From Kosakonia radicincitans DSM 16656 (GTDB taxonomy: Bacteria; Pseudomonadota; Gammaproteobacteria; Enterobacterales; Enterobacteriaceae): a DNA stretch of 64,000 nt. This document shows, piece by piece, positions 17,049-26,248 of this stretch (positions are counted from its first letter, which is position 1; every line of letters starts with the position of its first letter). The stretch is taken from the NCBI RefSeq assembly GCF_000280495.2, contig NZ_CP018016.1, positions 5,704,001 through 5,768,000 on the forward strand, read 5' to 3'. The position numbers and the translations under genes were made by a program. Below the pieces are notes generated by a model. The model did not search any database. It was not told the DNA's origin and saw only the letters and a list, made by a program, of their open reading frames with translations.

Positions 17049-17879
17049 ATGCAGACCATTATTAATTCCTGGTTCGTCCAGGGAATGATCAAAGCCACCT
17101 CCGATGCCTGGCTGAAGGGCTGGGACGAACGTAACGGCGGCAACCTGACGCTGCGCCTGGATGATGCGGATATCGCGCCGTATGAAGCCGATTTTCACCA
17201 GAAACCGCGCTATATCGCGCTCAGCCAGCCGATGCCGCTGCTGGCGAACACGCCGTTTATCGTCACCGGCTCCGGCAAATTCTTCCGCAACGTGCAGCTC
17301 GATCCGGCCGCGAACTTAGGCGTGGTGAAAGTGGACAGCGATGGCGCGGGCTACCACATTCTGTGGGGATTGACGTCTGAAGCGGTACCGACCTCGGAAC
17401 TGCCCGCTCACTTCCTGTCTCACTGCCAGCGCATCCAGCTCACCGGCGGAAAAGATCGCGTGATCATGCACTGCCACGCCACCAACCTGATAGCGCTCAC
17501 TTATGTGCTGGAAAACACGTCCGATCTGATGACCCGCAAACTGTGGGAAGGCAGCACCGAATGCCTGGTGGTGTTCCCGGATGGCGTCGGTATTCTGCCG
17601 TGGATGGTGCCCGGCACCGATGAAATCGGCCAGGCGACCGCCGAAGAAATGCAGAAACATTCGCTGGTGCTGTGGCCATTCCACGGCGTTTTCGGCAGCG
17701 GCCCGACGCTCGACGAAACCTTTGGCCTGATTGACACCGCCGAGAAGTCGGCGGAGGTGCTGGTGAAAATCTATTCCATGGGCGGAATGAAGCAAACCAT
17801 TAGTCAGCAAGAACTGATTGCGCTGGGCAAACGCTTTGGCGTTACTCCGCTGCAATCGGCACTGGATTTGTACAAATAA
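17049..17879 (+). CDS. rhaD: L-rhamnulose-1-phosphate aldolase
   Basis: RhaD splits L-rhamnulose-1-phosphate to DHAP and L-lactaldehyde; it is a class II Zn aldolase. The zinc ligands are seen in [13 protein letters not shown] and [11 protein letters not shown], and the GNLTLRL and [10 protein letters not shown] segments are family blocks. The start at 17049 ([20 protein letters not shown]) is the conserved one; an in-frame upstream ATG at 17019 is less likely. The length is 276 residues. It completes rhaBAD. Confidence 0.97.
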   Translation: MQTIINSWFVQGMIKATSDAWLKGWDERNGGNLTLRLDDADIAPYEADFHQKPRYIALSQPMPLLANTPFIVTGSGKFFRNVQLDPAANLGVVKVDSDGAGYHILWGLTSEAVPTSELPAHFLSHCQRIQLTGGKDRVIMHCHATNLIALTYVLENTSDLMTRKLWEGSTECLVVFPDGVGILPWMVPGTDEIGQATAEEMQKHSLVLWPFHGVFGSGPTLDETFGLIDTAEKSAEVLVKIYSMGGMKQTISQQELIALGKRFGVTPLQSALDLYK

Positions 17880-17887
17880 CAACATCG

Positions 17888-17909
17888 CGCCCCGCACAAA
17901 GACGGGGCG
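17888..17909 (+). other. Intra-operon hairpin after rhaD
   Basis: A 7-bp stem CGCCCCG/CGGGGCG with an 8-base loop lies just after the rhaD stop codon. There is no U tract, so it is more likely a stability or partial attenuation element than a full terminator. Confidence 0.5.
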
Positions 17910-18003
17910 AACTCTGTCACCTGCAAAACAACTCTTCCCTGAAGATTTCGCGGTGCGCTGCAACGCGAAAGACGACGGGAATCTAACTCGTGGAGTAAAA
18001 GCA

Positions 18004-18990
18004 ATGAAAACAAAAGCTAGCTTGATCCTCACCGTGGCCCTCATGGCGTTGTCCGGTTCCGCTGTCGCTGAAGTAAAAATCGCCCTCGTGGCGAAATCTT
18101 TAGGCAATGGCTTTTTTGAAGCAGCAAACACCGGCGCGCAGGAGGCGGCCAAAGAGTTAGGCGATGTCAAAGTGATCTATACCGGCCCGACCACCACCAC
18201 GGCTGAAGCGCAGATCGAAGTGCTGAATGGCTTGATCGCCCAGGGGGTGGATGCGATCGCCATTTCAGCCAATGATCCGGACGCCGTGGTGCCAGTGCTG
18301 AAAAAAGCGATGCAGCGCGGCATCAAAGTGGTTTCATGGGATTCCGGCGTGGCGAAAGCGGGCTGCCAGATCCACCTGAATCCTTCCAATAATGCGCTGA
18401 TCGGCGAAACCAATGTCAAACTCGCCGCCGATGCGCTGAAAGCGCTGAATGTGGATAAAGGCGACGTTGCCATCCTCAGCGCCACACCGACCTCCACTAA
18501 CCAGAACATCTGGATTGCGGAGATGAAAAAAGTGCTGCCGAAATACCCGTCCGTCAATCTGGTGACCGTCGCCTATGGCGATGACTTATCGGATAAAAGT
18601 TACCGCGAAGCGGTCGGTTTGCTGAAGTCATACCCCGATCTGAAAGTGATCGTATCGCCGTCGTCAGTCGGCATTGTCGCCGCGGCGCAGGCGGTAAAAG
18701 ACCAGGGCAAGATCGGCAAAGTGTATGTCACTGGTCTGGGCCTGCCGTCTGAAATGGCAGGTGCGATTAAATCCGGCGCCAGCAAAAGTTTCGCCATCTG
18801 GAACCCGATCGATCTCGGTTATGCCGCCACATATCTGGCGGATGATTTAGTGAAAGGCACGGCGACCAAAGAGGAGGCCAGCATGGGCAAACTGGGCAAA
18901 GTGAAGCTCGATGCTGACGGCAGCGGCGCGATGGCTGAGCCGTTTGTCTACGATGCCAGCAACATTGATAAGTTCTCGAAGATTTTCTGA
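18004..18990 (+). CDS. Rhamnose ABC transporter, periplasmic sugar-binding protein (RhaS-type of RhaSTPQ)
   Basis: This is a 328-residue type I periplasmic binding protein. A signal peptide (MKTKASLILTVALMALSGSAVA) is followed by VKIALVAKSLGNGFFEAANTGAQEAA, the QIEVLNGLIAQGVDAIAISANDP motif and a TGLGLPSEMAGAIKSG segment. It resembles the RhaS binding protein of the Rhizobium rhaSTPQ importer and, more distantly, LsrB/RbsB. Context (after rhaBAD and before an ATPase, two permeases and rhaM) supports rhamnose as the ligand. Symbol left blank because rhaS is already used for the activator in this locus. Confidence 0.88.
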   Translation: MKTKASLILTVALMALSGSAVAEVKIALVAKSLGNGFFEAANTGAQEAAKELGDVKVIYTGPTTTTAEAQIEVLNGLIAQGVDAIAISANDPDAVVPVLKKAMQRGIKVVSWDSGVAKAGCQIHLNPSNNALIGETNVKLAADALKALNVDKGDVAILSATPTSTNQNIWIAEMKKVLPKYPSVNLVTVAYGDDLSDKSYREAVGLLKSYPDLKVIVSPSSVGIVAAAQAVKDQGKIGKVYVTGLGLPSEMAGAIKSGASKSFAIWNPIDLGYAATYLADDLVKGTATKEEASMGKLGKVKLDADGSGAMAEPFVYDASNIDKFSKIF

Positions 18991-19000
18991 TCCCTTACCT

Positions 19001-19025
19001 GCCCTTTCCCGGCGGGAGAGGGCAA
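19001..19025 (+). other. Intercistronic hairpin between binding protein and ATPase genes
   Basis: TGCCCT...AGGGCA (19001-19025) can form a stem with a G/C-rich interior just after the binding-protein stop codon. Such hairpins often protect binding-protein mRNA and lower the level of downstream genes. No U tract. Confidence 0.45.
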
Positions 19026-19041
19026 AAACTGGAGAACGATC

Positions 19042-20553
19042 ATGACGGCATCCACCCCTCTGCTGTCGCTTAAGGGCATCACCAAGGTTTTCCCCGGTGT
19101 GCGTGCTCTTGAGAATGTGCAGCTTGATCTCTGGCCCGGCAAAGTCACCGCGTTGATCGGTGAAAACGGCGCAGGGAAATCGACGCTGGTCAAAGTGATG
19201 ACCGGCATTTATCAACCGGACGAAGGTAAAATCCTCTATAAAGCGATCCCTATTGCGCTGCCGACGCCGGAATCCGCCCATAAAGTGGGGATCACCGCTA
19301 TCCATCAGGAGACGGTTCTGTTTGATGAGCTGTCGGTGACCGAGAACATTTTTGTCGGCCAGTATCTTTATAAAGGACTGCTGAAAAAACTCGACTGGCC
19401 CGCCATGCACCAGCAGGCGCGGGATATTCTTGCCCGGCTGGAAGTGCAAATCGATCCGCGCGCCACGCTGAAAACCCTGAGCATCGCCCAGCGCCATATG
19501 GTGGCGATTGCCCGCGCACTCTCTTTTGACGCGCAGGTAGTGATTCTGGATGAGCCCACGGCCGCGCTTTCGCAGCATGAGATCCTGGAGTTTTACCAAA
19601 TCGTCGAACGCCTGAAACAGGAAGGTAAAGCGATCCTGTTTATCTCGCACAAGTTCGATGAAATCTTTGAACTGGCCGATCACTACACCATTTTGCGCGA
19701 CGGCGTTTATGTTGATTCCGGCGCGATAAAGGCGATCACCGAAGAGCGCATGGTGGCGATGATGGTTGGCCGCACCCTCAATCAGAGCTGGCCGAAAGTG
19801 GCCTGCGAACTGGGCGAAACGGTGCTGGAAGTGCGCGATCTGTGTCATCCCACCGAGTTTGCCCATATCAACTTTTCCCTGCGAAAAGGCGAGATCCTCG
19901 GCTTTTACGGCCTGGTTGGCGCCGGGCGCACCGAACTGATGCAGGCGCTTTCCGGCGTTTCACGCCCCTCGTCCGGCGAGATCATCCTCAACGGCAAATC
20001 CGTGCAGTTCCGCCAGCCAGCGGATGCCATTCAGGCCGGTATTGTCTGCGTGCCGGAAGAGCGGCAAAAGCAGGGGGCGATTATCGAGCTGTCGATTGCG
20101 CAGAACATCAGCCTGCCGCAGCTTAGCAAGCTGAACCGCAACGGCGTACTGAATGAGGCGAAAGAGTGGGCGCTGGCCGATGAGTACGCGCGACGTTTGC
20201 AGGTGAAAGCCTTTAGCTGGAGACAGGCAGTAGAAACGCTCTCCGGCGGCAATCAGCAAAAAGTGGTGATCGGTAAATGGCTCGCCACGCATCCGGAGGT
20301 GATCATCCTCGACGAACCGACCAAAGGAATCGATATCGGCTCAAAAGCGGCGGTGCACCAGTTTATGTCGGAACTGGTGGCGCACGGGCTGGCAGTGATT
20401 ATGGTCTCTTCCGAGTTGCCGGAAGTGATGGGCATGGCCGATCGGGTGATTGTGATGCATGAAGGACTGATGGTGGCGCAGTACAACGCAGGCGACGCCA
20501 CGGCGGAAACCATTGTCAGCGCGGCCAGCGGCGCCGGGAAGGAGGCAGCATAA
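19042..20553 (+). CDS. Rhamnose ABC transporter, double ATPase subunit (RhaT-type of RhaSTPQ)
   Basis: This 503-residue protein has two fused ABC domains, as in sugar importers of the RbsA/MglA/RhaT class. The first has Walker A GENGAGKST, a degenerate signature LSIAQRHMVAIARAL and Walker B VVILDEPTAAL. The second has GLVGAGRTEL in the Walker A position, signature LSGGNQQKVVIGKWLA and EVIILDEPTKGIDIG. GGAGAACGATC precedes the start. Its stop overlaps the next permease start by one base (TAATG). Symbol left blank because rhaT names the symporter here. Confidence 0.9.
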   Translation: MTASTPLLSLKGITKVFPGVRALENVQLDLWPGKVTALIGENGAGKSTLVKVMTGIYQPDEGKILYKAIPIALPTPESAHKVGITAIHQETVLFDELSVTENIFVGQYLYKGLLKKLDWPAMHQQARDILARLEVQIDPRATLKTLSIAQRHMVAIARALSFDAQVVILDEPTAALSQHEILEFYQIVERLKQEGKAILFISHKFDEIFELADHYTILRDGVYVDSGAIKAITEERMVAMMVGRTLNQSWPKVACELGETVLEVRDLCHPTEFAHINFSLRKGEILGFYGLVGAGRTELMQALSGVSRPSSGEIILNGKSVQFRQPADAIQAGIVCVPEERQKQGAIIELSIAQNISLPQLSKLNRNGVLNEAKEWALADEYARRLQVKAFSWRQAVETLSGGNQQKVVIGKWLATHPEVIILDEPTKGIDIGSKAAVHQFMSELVAHGLAVIMVSSELPEVMGMADRVIVMHEGLMVAQYNAGDATAETIVSAASGAGKEAA

Positions 20554-21557
20554 TGTGGCAACAACTGCTTAAACACCGCGAAGCGCTGCTCGGCGGCGTG
20601 ATTGTACTGCTGGTACTGAGTATCGGCAGCCGTGTTCCTTCGTTTATCAGCCCCGGCAATCTGGTAGAGATGTTCAACGATACCGCCATTCTGATCATTC
20701 TTGCGCTCGGGCAGATGATGGTGCTGCTGACCAAAGGCATCGATCTGTCGATGGCGGCAAACCTCGCGCTGACCGGCATGATTGTCGCACTGATCAACTT
20801 CCATCACCCGGCCGTTCCGATCTGGTCGTTGTTGCTGCTGGCCACGCTGCTTGGTCTGCTGATGGGCATGATCAACGGCCTGCTGGTGTGGAGACTGGGA
20901 ATTCCGGCCATTGTGGTAACGCTCGGCACCATGAGCATCTACCGCGGCATTATCTTCTTACTTTCCGGCGGCGGCTGGGTGAATTCCAATCAGATGGGTG
21001 CGGATTTTCTCGGCCTGCCGCGCGCGTCGGTGCTGGGTTTACCGGTGCTGAGCTGGTGCGCTGTCGCCGCGCTACTGCTGGTGGGATATTTCCTGCGTTA
21101 CAGCCGTACCGGGCGGGCGCTCTACACCGCAGGCGGCAACGCGACGGCAGCGTATTACACCGGAATCAACGCTGGCAAGATGCAGTTTGTCAGTTTCTGC
21201 CTCTCCGGCGCGCTGGCGGGCTTTTGCGGCTATTTGTGGATCTCGCGCTTTGCCGTGGCGTATGTCGATGTGGCTAACGGTTTTGAGCTGCAGGTGGTGG
21301 CAGCCTGTGTGATTGGCGGCATCAGCACCATGGGCGGCACCGGGCGCGTGCTCGGCTGTCTGTTCGGCGCATTATTCCTCGGGGTGATCAATAACGCGCT
21401 GCCGGTCATCGGTATTTCTCCCTTCTGGCAGATGGCTATCTCCGGCACGGTGATTGTCATTGCGGTTCTGCTGAATGAACGCGCCAACAAGCGCAAAGGC
21501 CGCTTGATCCTGCGTGATGCGGCGCTGGCACGACAAAAACAGGCGGTGAAATCATGA
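20553..21557 (+). CDS. rhaP: Rhamnose ABC transporter, permease subunit 1
   Basis: This is a 334-residue inner-membrane permease of the ribose/rhamnose type with eight to ten hydrophobic segments. It has the conserved loop GQMMVLLTKGIDLSMAANLALTG and the motif AAYYTGINAGKMQF near the EAA-like coupling site. It starts within TAATG of the ATPase gene and overlaps the second permease by 4 bp. The P/Q naming follows Rhizobium gene order and is not certain for the individual subunit. Confidence 0.82.
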   Translation: MWQQLLKHREALLGGVIVLLVLSIGSRVPSFISPGNLVEMFNDTAILIILALGQMMVLLTKGIDLSMAANLALTGMIVALINFHHPAVPIWSLLLLATLLGLLMGMINGLLVWRLGIPAIVVTLGTMSIYRGIIFLLSGGGWVNSNQMGADFLGLPRASVLGLPVLSWCAVAALLLVGYFLRYSRTGRALYTAGGNATAAYYTGINAGKMQFVSFCLSGALAGFCGYLWISRFAVAYVDVANGFELQVVAACVIGGISTMGGTGRVLGCLFGALFLGVINNALPVIGISPFWQMAISGTVIVIAVLLNERANKRKGRLILRDAALARQKQAVKS

Positions 21558-22558
21558 GCAAAATATTGACCTCCGATGCCGTGAAAAACGCACCAGCCAC
21601 CTCACCTTTCCTCCAGCGCCTGCTGTGCTGGGAAGGTTTTTTGCTGGCCGTGACCCTGGCGGTATTTGTGGCGAATGCCATCGCGTCACCCTACTTCCTC
21701 AATATCTGGAACCTCTCTGACGCGACGTTCAACTTTACCGAAAAAGCGATCATCGTTCTGCCAATGGCAATGCTGATCATCGCCCGCGAGATCGATTTAT
21801 CCGTCGCCGCCAACATGGCGCTTAGCTCCACGGTAATGGGGTTTTGCGCGCAGGCAGGAATGGATACGCCGCTGCTGGTCGCGGTGGGCCTTGGCGTCGG
21901 GCTGCTGTGCGGATTGTTCAACGGCATTCTCGTCACCCGTTTCAATCTGTCATCGATAGTGATCACCATCGGCACCATGAGCCTCTTTCGCGGCATCACT
22001 TACATTCTGCTTGGCGATCAGGCGCTGAACCGCTGGCCAGAGAGCTTCGCATGGTTTGGCCAGGGCTACGTCTGGGGCGCTCTGTCATTTGAGTTTGCCC
22101 TGTTTATGGTGCTGGCCGCCGCGTTTGCGTTCCTGCTCCACAAAACCAACTTTGGCCGCCGCACCTACGCGATAGGCAACAACCCGACCGGCGCGTGGTA
22201 TTCCGGCATCAATGTGAAGCGTCACAACCTAATCCTCTTTGCCCTAGTCGGATTGATGGCGGGGCTGGCGTCGGTACTGCTGACATCACGCCTTGGCAGC
22301 ACGCGTCCGACGCTGGCGCTCGGCTGGGAGCTTTCCGTGGTAACGATGGCCGTGCTGGGGGGCGTCAATATCCTCGGCGGCTCCGGCAGTATGGTCGGCG
22401 TCATCATCGCCGCCTTCCTGATGGGGCTGGTGACCTTTGGCCTGAGCCTGCTCAATGTACCGGGCATTGTGATGTCGATTATCGTCGGCGCGATGCTGAT
22501 TGTGGTGATTTCGCTGCCGATCATTACCCGCCGCGTGATGCAGCGCAGGCGTATGTAA
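21554..22558 (+). CDS. rhaQ: Rhamnose ABC transporter, permease subunit 2
   Basis: This is the second permease of the heterodimer, 334 residues, related to the first (AREIDLSVAANMALSSTVMG matches the TKGIDLSMAANLALTG loop; GAWYSGINVKRHNL matches the coupling region). About nine membrane segments are visible. It overlaps the upstream permease gene by 4 bp (ATGA) and is followed by a REP element before the dehydrogenase gene. Confidence 0.82.
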   Translation: MSKILTSDAVKNAPATSPFLQRLLCWEGFLLAVTLAVFVANAIASPYFLNIWNLSDATFNFTEKAIIVLPMAMLIIAREIDLSVAANMALSSTVMGFCAQAGMDTPLLVAVGLGVGLLCGLFNGILVTRFNLSSIVITIGTMSLFRGITYILLGDQALNRWPESFAWFGQGYVWGALSFEFALFMVLAAAFAFLLHKTNFGRRTYAIGNNPTGAWYSGINVKRHNLILFALVGLMAGLASVLLTSRLGSTRPTLALGWELSVVTMAVLGGVNILGGSGSMVGVIIAAFLMGLVTFGLSLLNVPGIVMSIIVGAMLIVVISLPIITRRVMQRRRM

Positions 22559-22613
22559 TTGCCGGATGGCGGCTGACAAAACCGCGCCGCAGATAAATGC
22601 AGGCCCGGTAAGG
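22559..22613. repeat. REP-like element after the ABC permease genes
   Basis: TTGCCGGATGGCGGCTGACA and, after a short gap, GCAGGCCCGGTAAGGCAAC match REP halves. It lies between two genes of the same putative operon. Confidence 0.65.
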
Positions 22614-22683
22614 CAACAAGAATTCCCCCGGCGACATGGAGTATTGCCGCCGGAAAAATCACAGCAAATTAAGGAGAGTCACG

Positions 22684-23832
22684 ATGAGCTTTATGTTAGC
22701 CCTACCCAAAATCAGCCTGCATGGCGCAGGCGCAATCGGCGATATGGTCAATCTGGTGGCGAACAAACAGTGGGGTAAAGCGCTGATTGTCACCGATGGA
22801 CAACTGGTAAAACTGGGCCTGCTGGACAGTCTGTTTACTGCGCTGAAAGCGCACAACATGGCGTACCACCTGTTTGATGACGTGTTCCCGAACCCGACGG
22901 AAGAACTGGTGCAAAAAGGGTATGCCGCATACCAGCACACCGCCTGTGATTACATCATCGCTTTCGGCGGCGGCAGCCCGATCGACACCGCCAAAGCGGT
23001 GAAAATCCTTACCGCCAACCCGGGGCCGTCCACTGCGTATTCTGGCGTTGGCAAAGTGAAAAACCCCGGCGTGCCGCTGGTCGCGATCAATACCACGGCC
23101 GGTACCGCAGCGGAAATGACCAGTAACGCCGTGATCATCGACTCGGCGCGACAAGTCAAAGAGGTGATTATCGACCCCAATATTATCCCCGACATCGCCG
23201 TGGACGACGCCAGCGTAATGCTGGAAATCCCCGCATCGGTAACCGCCGCCACCGGGATGGATGCGCTAACGCACGCGGTAGAAGCCTATGTTTCTGTCGG
23301 CGCGCATCCATTAACCGACGCCAACGCGCTGGAAGCGATTCGCCTGATCAACCTGTGGCTGCCGAAAGCGGTGGACGACGGGCATAACCTCGAAGCGCGT
23401 GAGCAGATGGCTTACGGCCAGTATCTTGCCGGGATGGCCTTTAACAGCGCCGGTCTTGGCCTGGTGCATGCGCTGGCGCATCAACCGGGGGCGACCCACA
23501 ACCTGCCGCACGGCGTGTGCAACGCTATTCTGCTGCCGATCATCGAAAACTTTAACCGCCCGAATGCCGTTTCCCGTTTTGCCCGCGTTGCGCAGGCGAT
23601 GGGCGTTGATACCAAAGGGATGAGCGATGAAGCCGCCAGTATGGAGGCGATCAACGCTATTCGCCGCCTCAGCGTACGCGTGGGCATTCCTTCCGGTTTT
23701 AGCAAACTGGGCGTGACCAAAGCGGATATCGAAGGCTGGCTGGATAAAGCGCTGGCCGATCCCTGCGCCCCGTGCAACCCGCGTACCGCCAGCCGCGATG
23801 AAGTCCGCGAGCTGTATCTGGAGGCGTTATGA
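22684..23832 (+). CDS. Iron-dependent alcohol dehydrogenase, probable lactaldehyde reductase
   Basis: This 382-residue protein belongs to the group III (Fe) alcohol dehydrogenases. NAD-binding [14 protein letters not shown] and [10 protein letters not shown], and metal-site His residues in [16 protein letters not shown] and [18 protein letters not shown] are clear. It is nearer to YiaY/FucO than to AdhE. In a rhamnose locus its expected job is to reduce L-lactaldehyde (from RhaD) to 1,2-propanediol, as FucO does. The start at 22684 follows AAGGAGAG. Its stop codon overlaps rhaM by 4 bp, which ties it to the rha operon. The substrate is inferred from context. Confidence 0.82.
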   Translation: MSFMLALPKISLHGAGAIGDMVNLVANKQWGKALIVTDGQLVKLGLLDSLFTALKAHNMAYHLFDDVFPNPTEELVQKGYAAYQHTACDYIIAFGGGSPIDTAKAVKILTANPGPSTAYSGVGKVKNPGVPLVAINTTAGTAAEMTSNAVIIDSARQVKEVIIDPNIIPDIAVDDASVMLEIPASVTAATGMDALTHAVEAYVSVGAHPLTDANALEAIRLINLWLPKAVDDGHNLEAREQMAYGQYLAGMAFNSAGLGLVHALAHQPGATHNLPHGVCNAILLPIIENFNRPNAVSRFARVAQAMGVDTKGMSDEAASMEAINAIRRLSVRVGIPSGFSKLGVTKADIEGWLDKALADPCAPCNPRTASRDEVRELYLEAL

Positions 23833-24143
23833 TCCGTAAAGCCTTTGTGATGCAGGTCAATCCTGAGGCCCATGAAGAGTATGAACGTCGCCATAATCCC
23901 ATCTGGCCGGAGCTGGAAGCGGCGCTGAAAGAGGGTGGCGCGCACCATTACGCGATTTATCTCGATAAAGCGCGCCATCTGCTGTTCGCCACCGTGGAAA
24001 TTGAGTCTGAAGAGCGCTGGAATGCGGTCGCCAGCACCGAAGTTTGCCAGCGCTGGTGGAAATATATGCGCGACGTAATGCCCGCCAACCCGGATAACAG
24101 CCCGGTCAGCGCGGAGCTGAAAGAAGTGTTTTACCTGGCCTGA
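23829..24143 (+). CDS. rhaM: L-rhamnose mutarotase
   Basis: RhaM interconverts the alpha and beta anomers of L-rhamnose. The 104-residue protein begins [34 protein letters not shown] with the catalytic His in the RRHNPIW motif, and has [19 protein letters not shown] and [17 protein letters not shown], all standard for the family. It overlaps the dehydrogenase gene by 4 bp and closes the rha operon. Confidence 0.97.
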   Translation: MIRKAFVMQVNPEAHEEYERRHNPIWPELEAALKEGGAHHYAIYLDKARHLLFATVEIESEERWNAVASTEVCQRWWKYMRDVMPANPDNSPVSAELKEVFYLA

Positions 24144-24153
24144 GCCCTGTTCC

Positions 24154-24176
24154 CCCTCTCTGTCACGGAGAGGGGA
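24154..24176. terminator. Hairpin between rhaM and the fimbrial operon
   Basis: CCCCTCTC/GAGAGGGG (24154-24161/24169-24176) forms an 8-bp stem between two convergent genes. There is no clear U tract on either side, so it may act as a weak bidirectional terminator. Confidence 0.5.
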
Positions 24177-24917
24177 TCACTGAAGCGGGAACTCCCTGGC
24201 CGTCACGTGGCCGAGATCGTCTATCAGTTCAGCTTTTACGCGCAGCGGTAAATTTCTCGCCAGGTTTGCCGCTTCAACGAAATAACGCTTTTCGCTGAAG
24301 GGCGAAACCATCATGTCCGGCAGCTGCCCGGCGGCATAAGTTTTGTCACCAGCGAGTAGCGAAATACCGGCAAATGAGACATGCCACGGCGAAGTGTTAT
24401 GGCACACGATCTCAATATCTTTGCCGCTTTTTTCCCGATGAAAGCTGATTTTTTCCGCAATGTTATCGGGATCGCCAATTTTTTTCGGCCGCCAGAAGAT
24501 TTTCATCTGCGTATTCATGGTCAGTACCACGCTCTGCGCCTGCGGCGAAATCGTGGAGGATTTGGGCGGGATCTCATACAGATTCAGCCAGAAAACGGAT
24601 TCGCGATCCTCGGGCAATGCCTGCTGGTTATAGATCAGCCGTAGCCCCTGCATCGCCTGCGGTTCTAATTTGAACAGCGCCGGAACTGCAACAAATGGCG
24701 TTTTAATGCGATCGGGCATCGCCACGCTCGTGTTGCCGTTATCCACCCAGCTTTGCGCCATTACTGGCCAGCTATTGGTGTTCACCAGCATCAGACTCTG
24801 TTGCGTCTGCCCCTCTTTAAAAATCACCCGCGTTGAGGATGCGATGAGTCCGGCATGAGAGCAAAATGCGGCTGCCCACAGCGCCGCTAACACCATCGTT
24901 TTAACATGCTTTCTCAT
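24177..24917 (-). CDS. Periplasmic fimbrial chaperone (second, distal)
   Basis: This 246-residue PapD-like chaperone has a signal peptide (about residues 1-22) and two Ig-like domains. The first strand starts LIASSTRVIFKEGQTQQSLML, with the subunit-anchoring Arg, and VFWLNLYEIPPKS is the family signature. It probably folds a minor subunit or the tip adhesin, since it is the last gene and overlaps the adhesin gene by 4 bp. The layout pilin-chaperone-usher-adhesin-chaperone is like the Salmonella stbABCDE operon as I recall it (stbE position). Confidence 0.88.
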   Translation of the reverse strand: MRKHVKTMVLAALWAAAFCSHAGLIASSTRVIFKEGQTQQSLMLVNTNSWPVMAQSWVDNGNTSVAMPDRIKTPFVAVPALFKLEPQAMQGLRLIYNQQALPEDRESVFWLNLYEIPPKSSTISPQAQSVVLTMNTQMKIFWRPKKIGDPDNIAEKISFHREKSGKDIEIVCHNTSPWHVSFAGISLLAGDKTYAAGQLPDMMVSPFSEKRYFVEAANLARNLPLRVKAELIDDLGHVTAREFPLQ

Positions 24918-26233
24918 TGGACTTTCACCACAACATAAGCACTGGCATCCACTTTGCCCGGAGTGACCGTCTGGCCCGGAAGACGTGTCAGGAACGCATT
25001 GAAATGGACAATATATTCACTCAGTCCCGATGCGCCGCCATTGGAGATTTGTGTCGCTCCATCCCGCACAGAGTACCAGCCGCTGCTATTACCGAAGCGG
25101 CAGTCGCTTAGCGAACACCAGTACCAGCCGAGCAGATTGCGTGGTACGCCATCGCTGGCGTTCGCTATCTGGATACCGACACCCGTGGCAATGCCTGGGT
25201 AGCCATAGCGATCGGACAACAAATGACTTACACCGCCCAATGGATTCACCAGATTCAGCAGCTCGGCCATCGTGTAACTGTAATATGAGGTTTGAAATGC
25301 CAGCGCCGTCATACCCTGAGACGTCCCGCTTTGCGCCGCCCCCTCGCAGAGAATATTGACGTTGAAATTCGCCTGCGCCTTTTGCCCATTGTTCAAATCC
25401 GCGACGGAAATCGTTGGAAACAGCACGACAGGCGTGGTGCTTTTTGCCACACAGGTTGGCGTCGATACCAGTATTGAGCCAGGTGTGGTAGCCGAGCCCA
25501 TGGTTAGCGCCATCCAGTTATCCAGATACCAGCCGGTGTAATCCAGGGAAGCATCCCCGCTATCACAGTAAGCATCCGGGCTGCCGGGCGAGCAAAAAGA
25601 GACGTAACCATTAGGCTGGTTACAACTATAGAGACCCGAACTGAGCTGCGTTGAACGGCCACAATAGTCCGTAGGAGCCTGCCCTCTGGACGTGGTGGTA
25701 CTCACACGAATCAGATCGGCGCGAATGGGGCTAAAATCTTTAACGCGAATATAAATTTGCTTGCCATCCGGCGAAACCGCGTAATTTTTCATCGGGATAC
25801 GCTGATAATTACGGGTAAATACCGTGCCCGAATTCATGTGCGTCAGACGTATCGCCACATGGCTAAATAGCGTGCCGTAGTAGTTGGGATAACCATCGGC
25901 AGCGCCCAAATCAAAAAAGCCCCCGTTACGGTCATCGCCATTGGTGGCAATGATTTCGAAGATATTATTTTTATCCGCAATATCGCAGACCCACAGAACA
26001 CTGTCCGGGCCTTTGTAACGCGGGTTACTCGCGAATGACACAATGCTTGAGCCAAGCGGCGAACCGATGGGATGGATCGCCAGGCTGGAGACGTTAACCG
26101 TTCCCAGCGATAAGCCAAGGCCAAAGGCATCTTCCTCGGTGCGGACGAAATCCGGCCCTTTATTACACACTGCGCCTGCGGACAGGCTCGCGATTAAAAG
26201 GACGTTAAGTAAAATAGCGCGCAGTAAATTCAT
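24914..26233 (-). CDS. Fimbrial tip adhesin (two-domain)
   Basis: The 439-residue product has a signal peptide (MNLLRAILLNVLLIASLSAGA) and a large N-terminal domain (about residues 20-270) of unknown fold with several Cys pairs (for example CSPGSPDAYCDSG). The C-terminal pilin-like domain (about 290-439) ends in a beta strand, GKVDASAYVVVKVQ, typical of donor-strand exchange. No FimH/PapG-type ligand site can be recognised. The start at 26233 follows GGAG; the TTG-started longer reading is rejected. It is the only large subunit beside the major pilin, so it is the likely tip adhesin (stbD position). Confidence 0.78.
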   Translation of the reverse strand: MNLLRAILLNVLLIASLSAGAVCNKGPDFVRTEEDAFGLGLSLGTVNVSSLAIHPIGSPLGSSIVSFASNPRYKGPDSVLWVCDIADKNNIFEIIATNGDDRNGGFFDLGAADGYPNYYGTLFSHVAIRLTHMNSGTVFTRNYQRIPMKNYAVSPDGKQIYIRVKDFSPIRADLIRVSTTTSRGQAPTDYCGRSTQLSSGLYSCNQPNGYVSFCSPGSPDAYCDSGDASLDYTGWYLDNWMALTMGSATTPGSILVSTPTCVAKSTTPVVLFPTISVADLNNGQKAQANFNVNILCEGAAQSGTSQGMTALAFQTSYYSYTMAELLNLVNPLGGVSHLLSDRYGYPGIATGVGIQIANASDGVPRNLLGWYWCSLSDCRFGNSSGWYSVRDGATQISNGGASGLSEYIVHFNAFLTRLPGQTVTPGKVDASAYVVVKVQ

Positions 26234-26248
26234 AAACAGCTCCGTCAA

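Noticed and set aside
18847..19866. 339-codon minus-strand ORF opposite the ABC ATPase gene
   Set aside because: Shadow of a gene with clear Walker motifs; His/Gln/Arg-rich composition typical of antisense frames in GC-rich genes.
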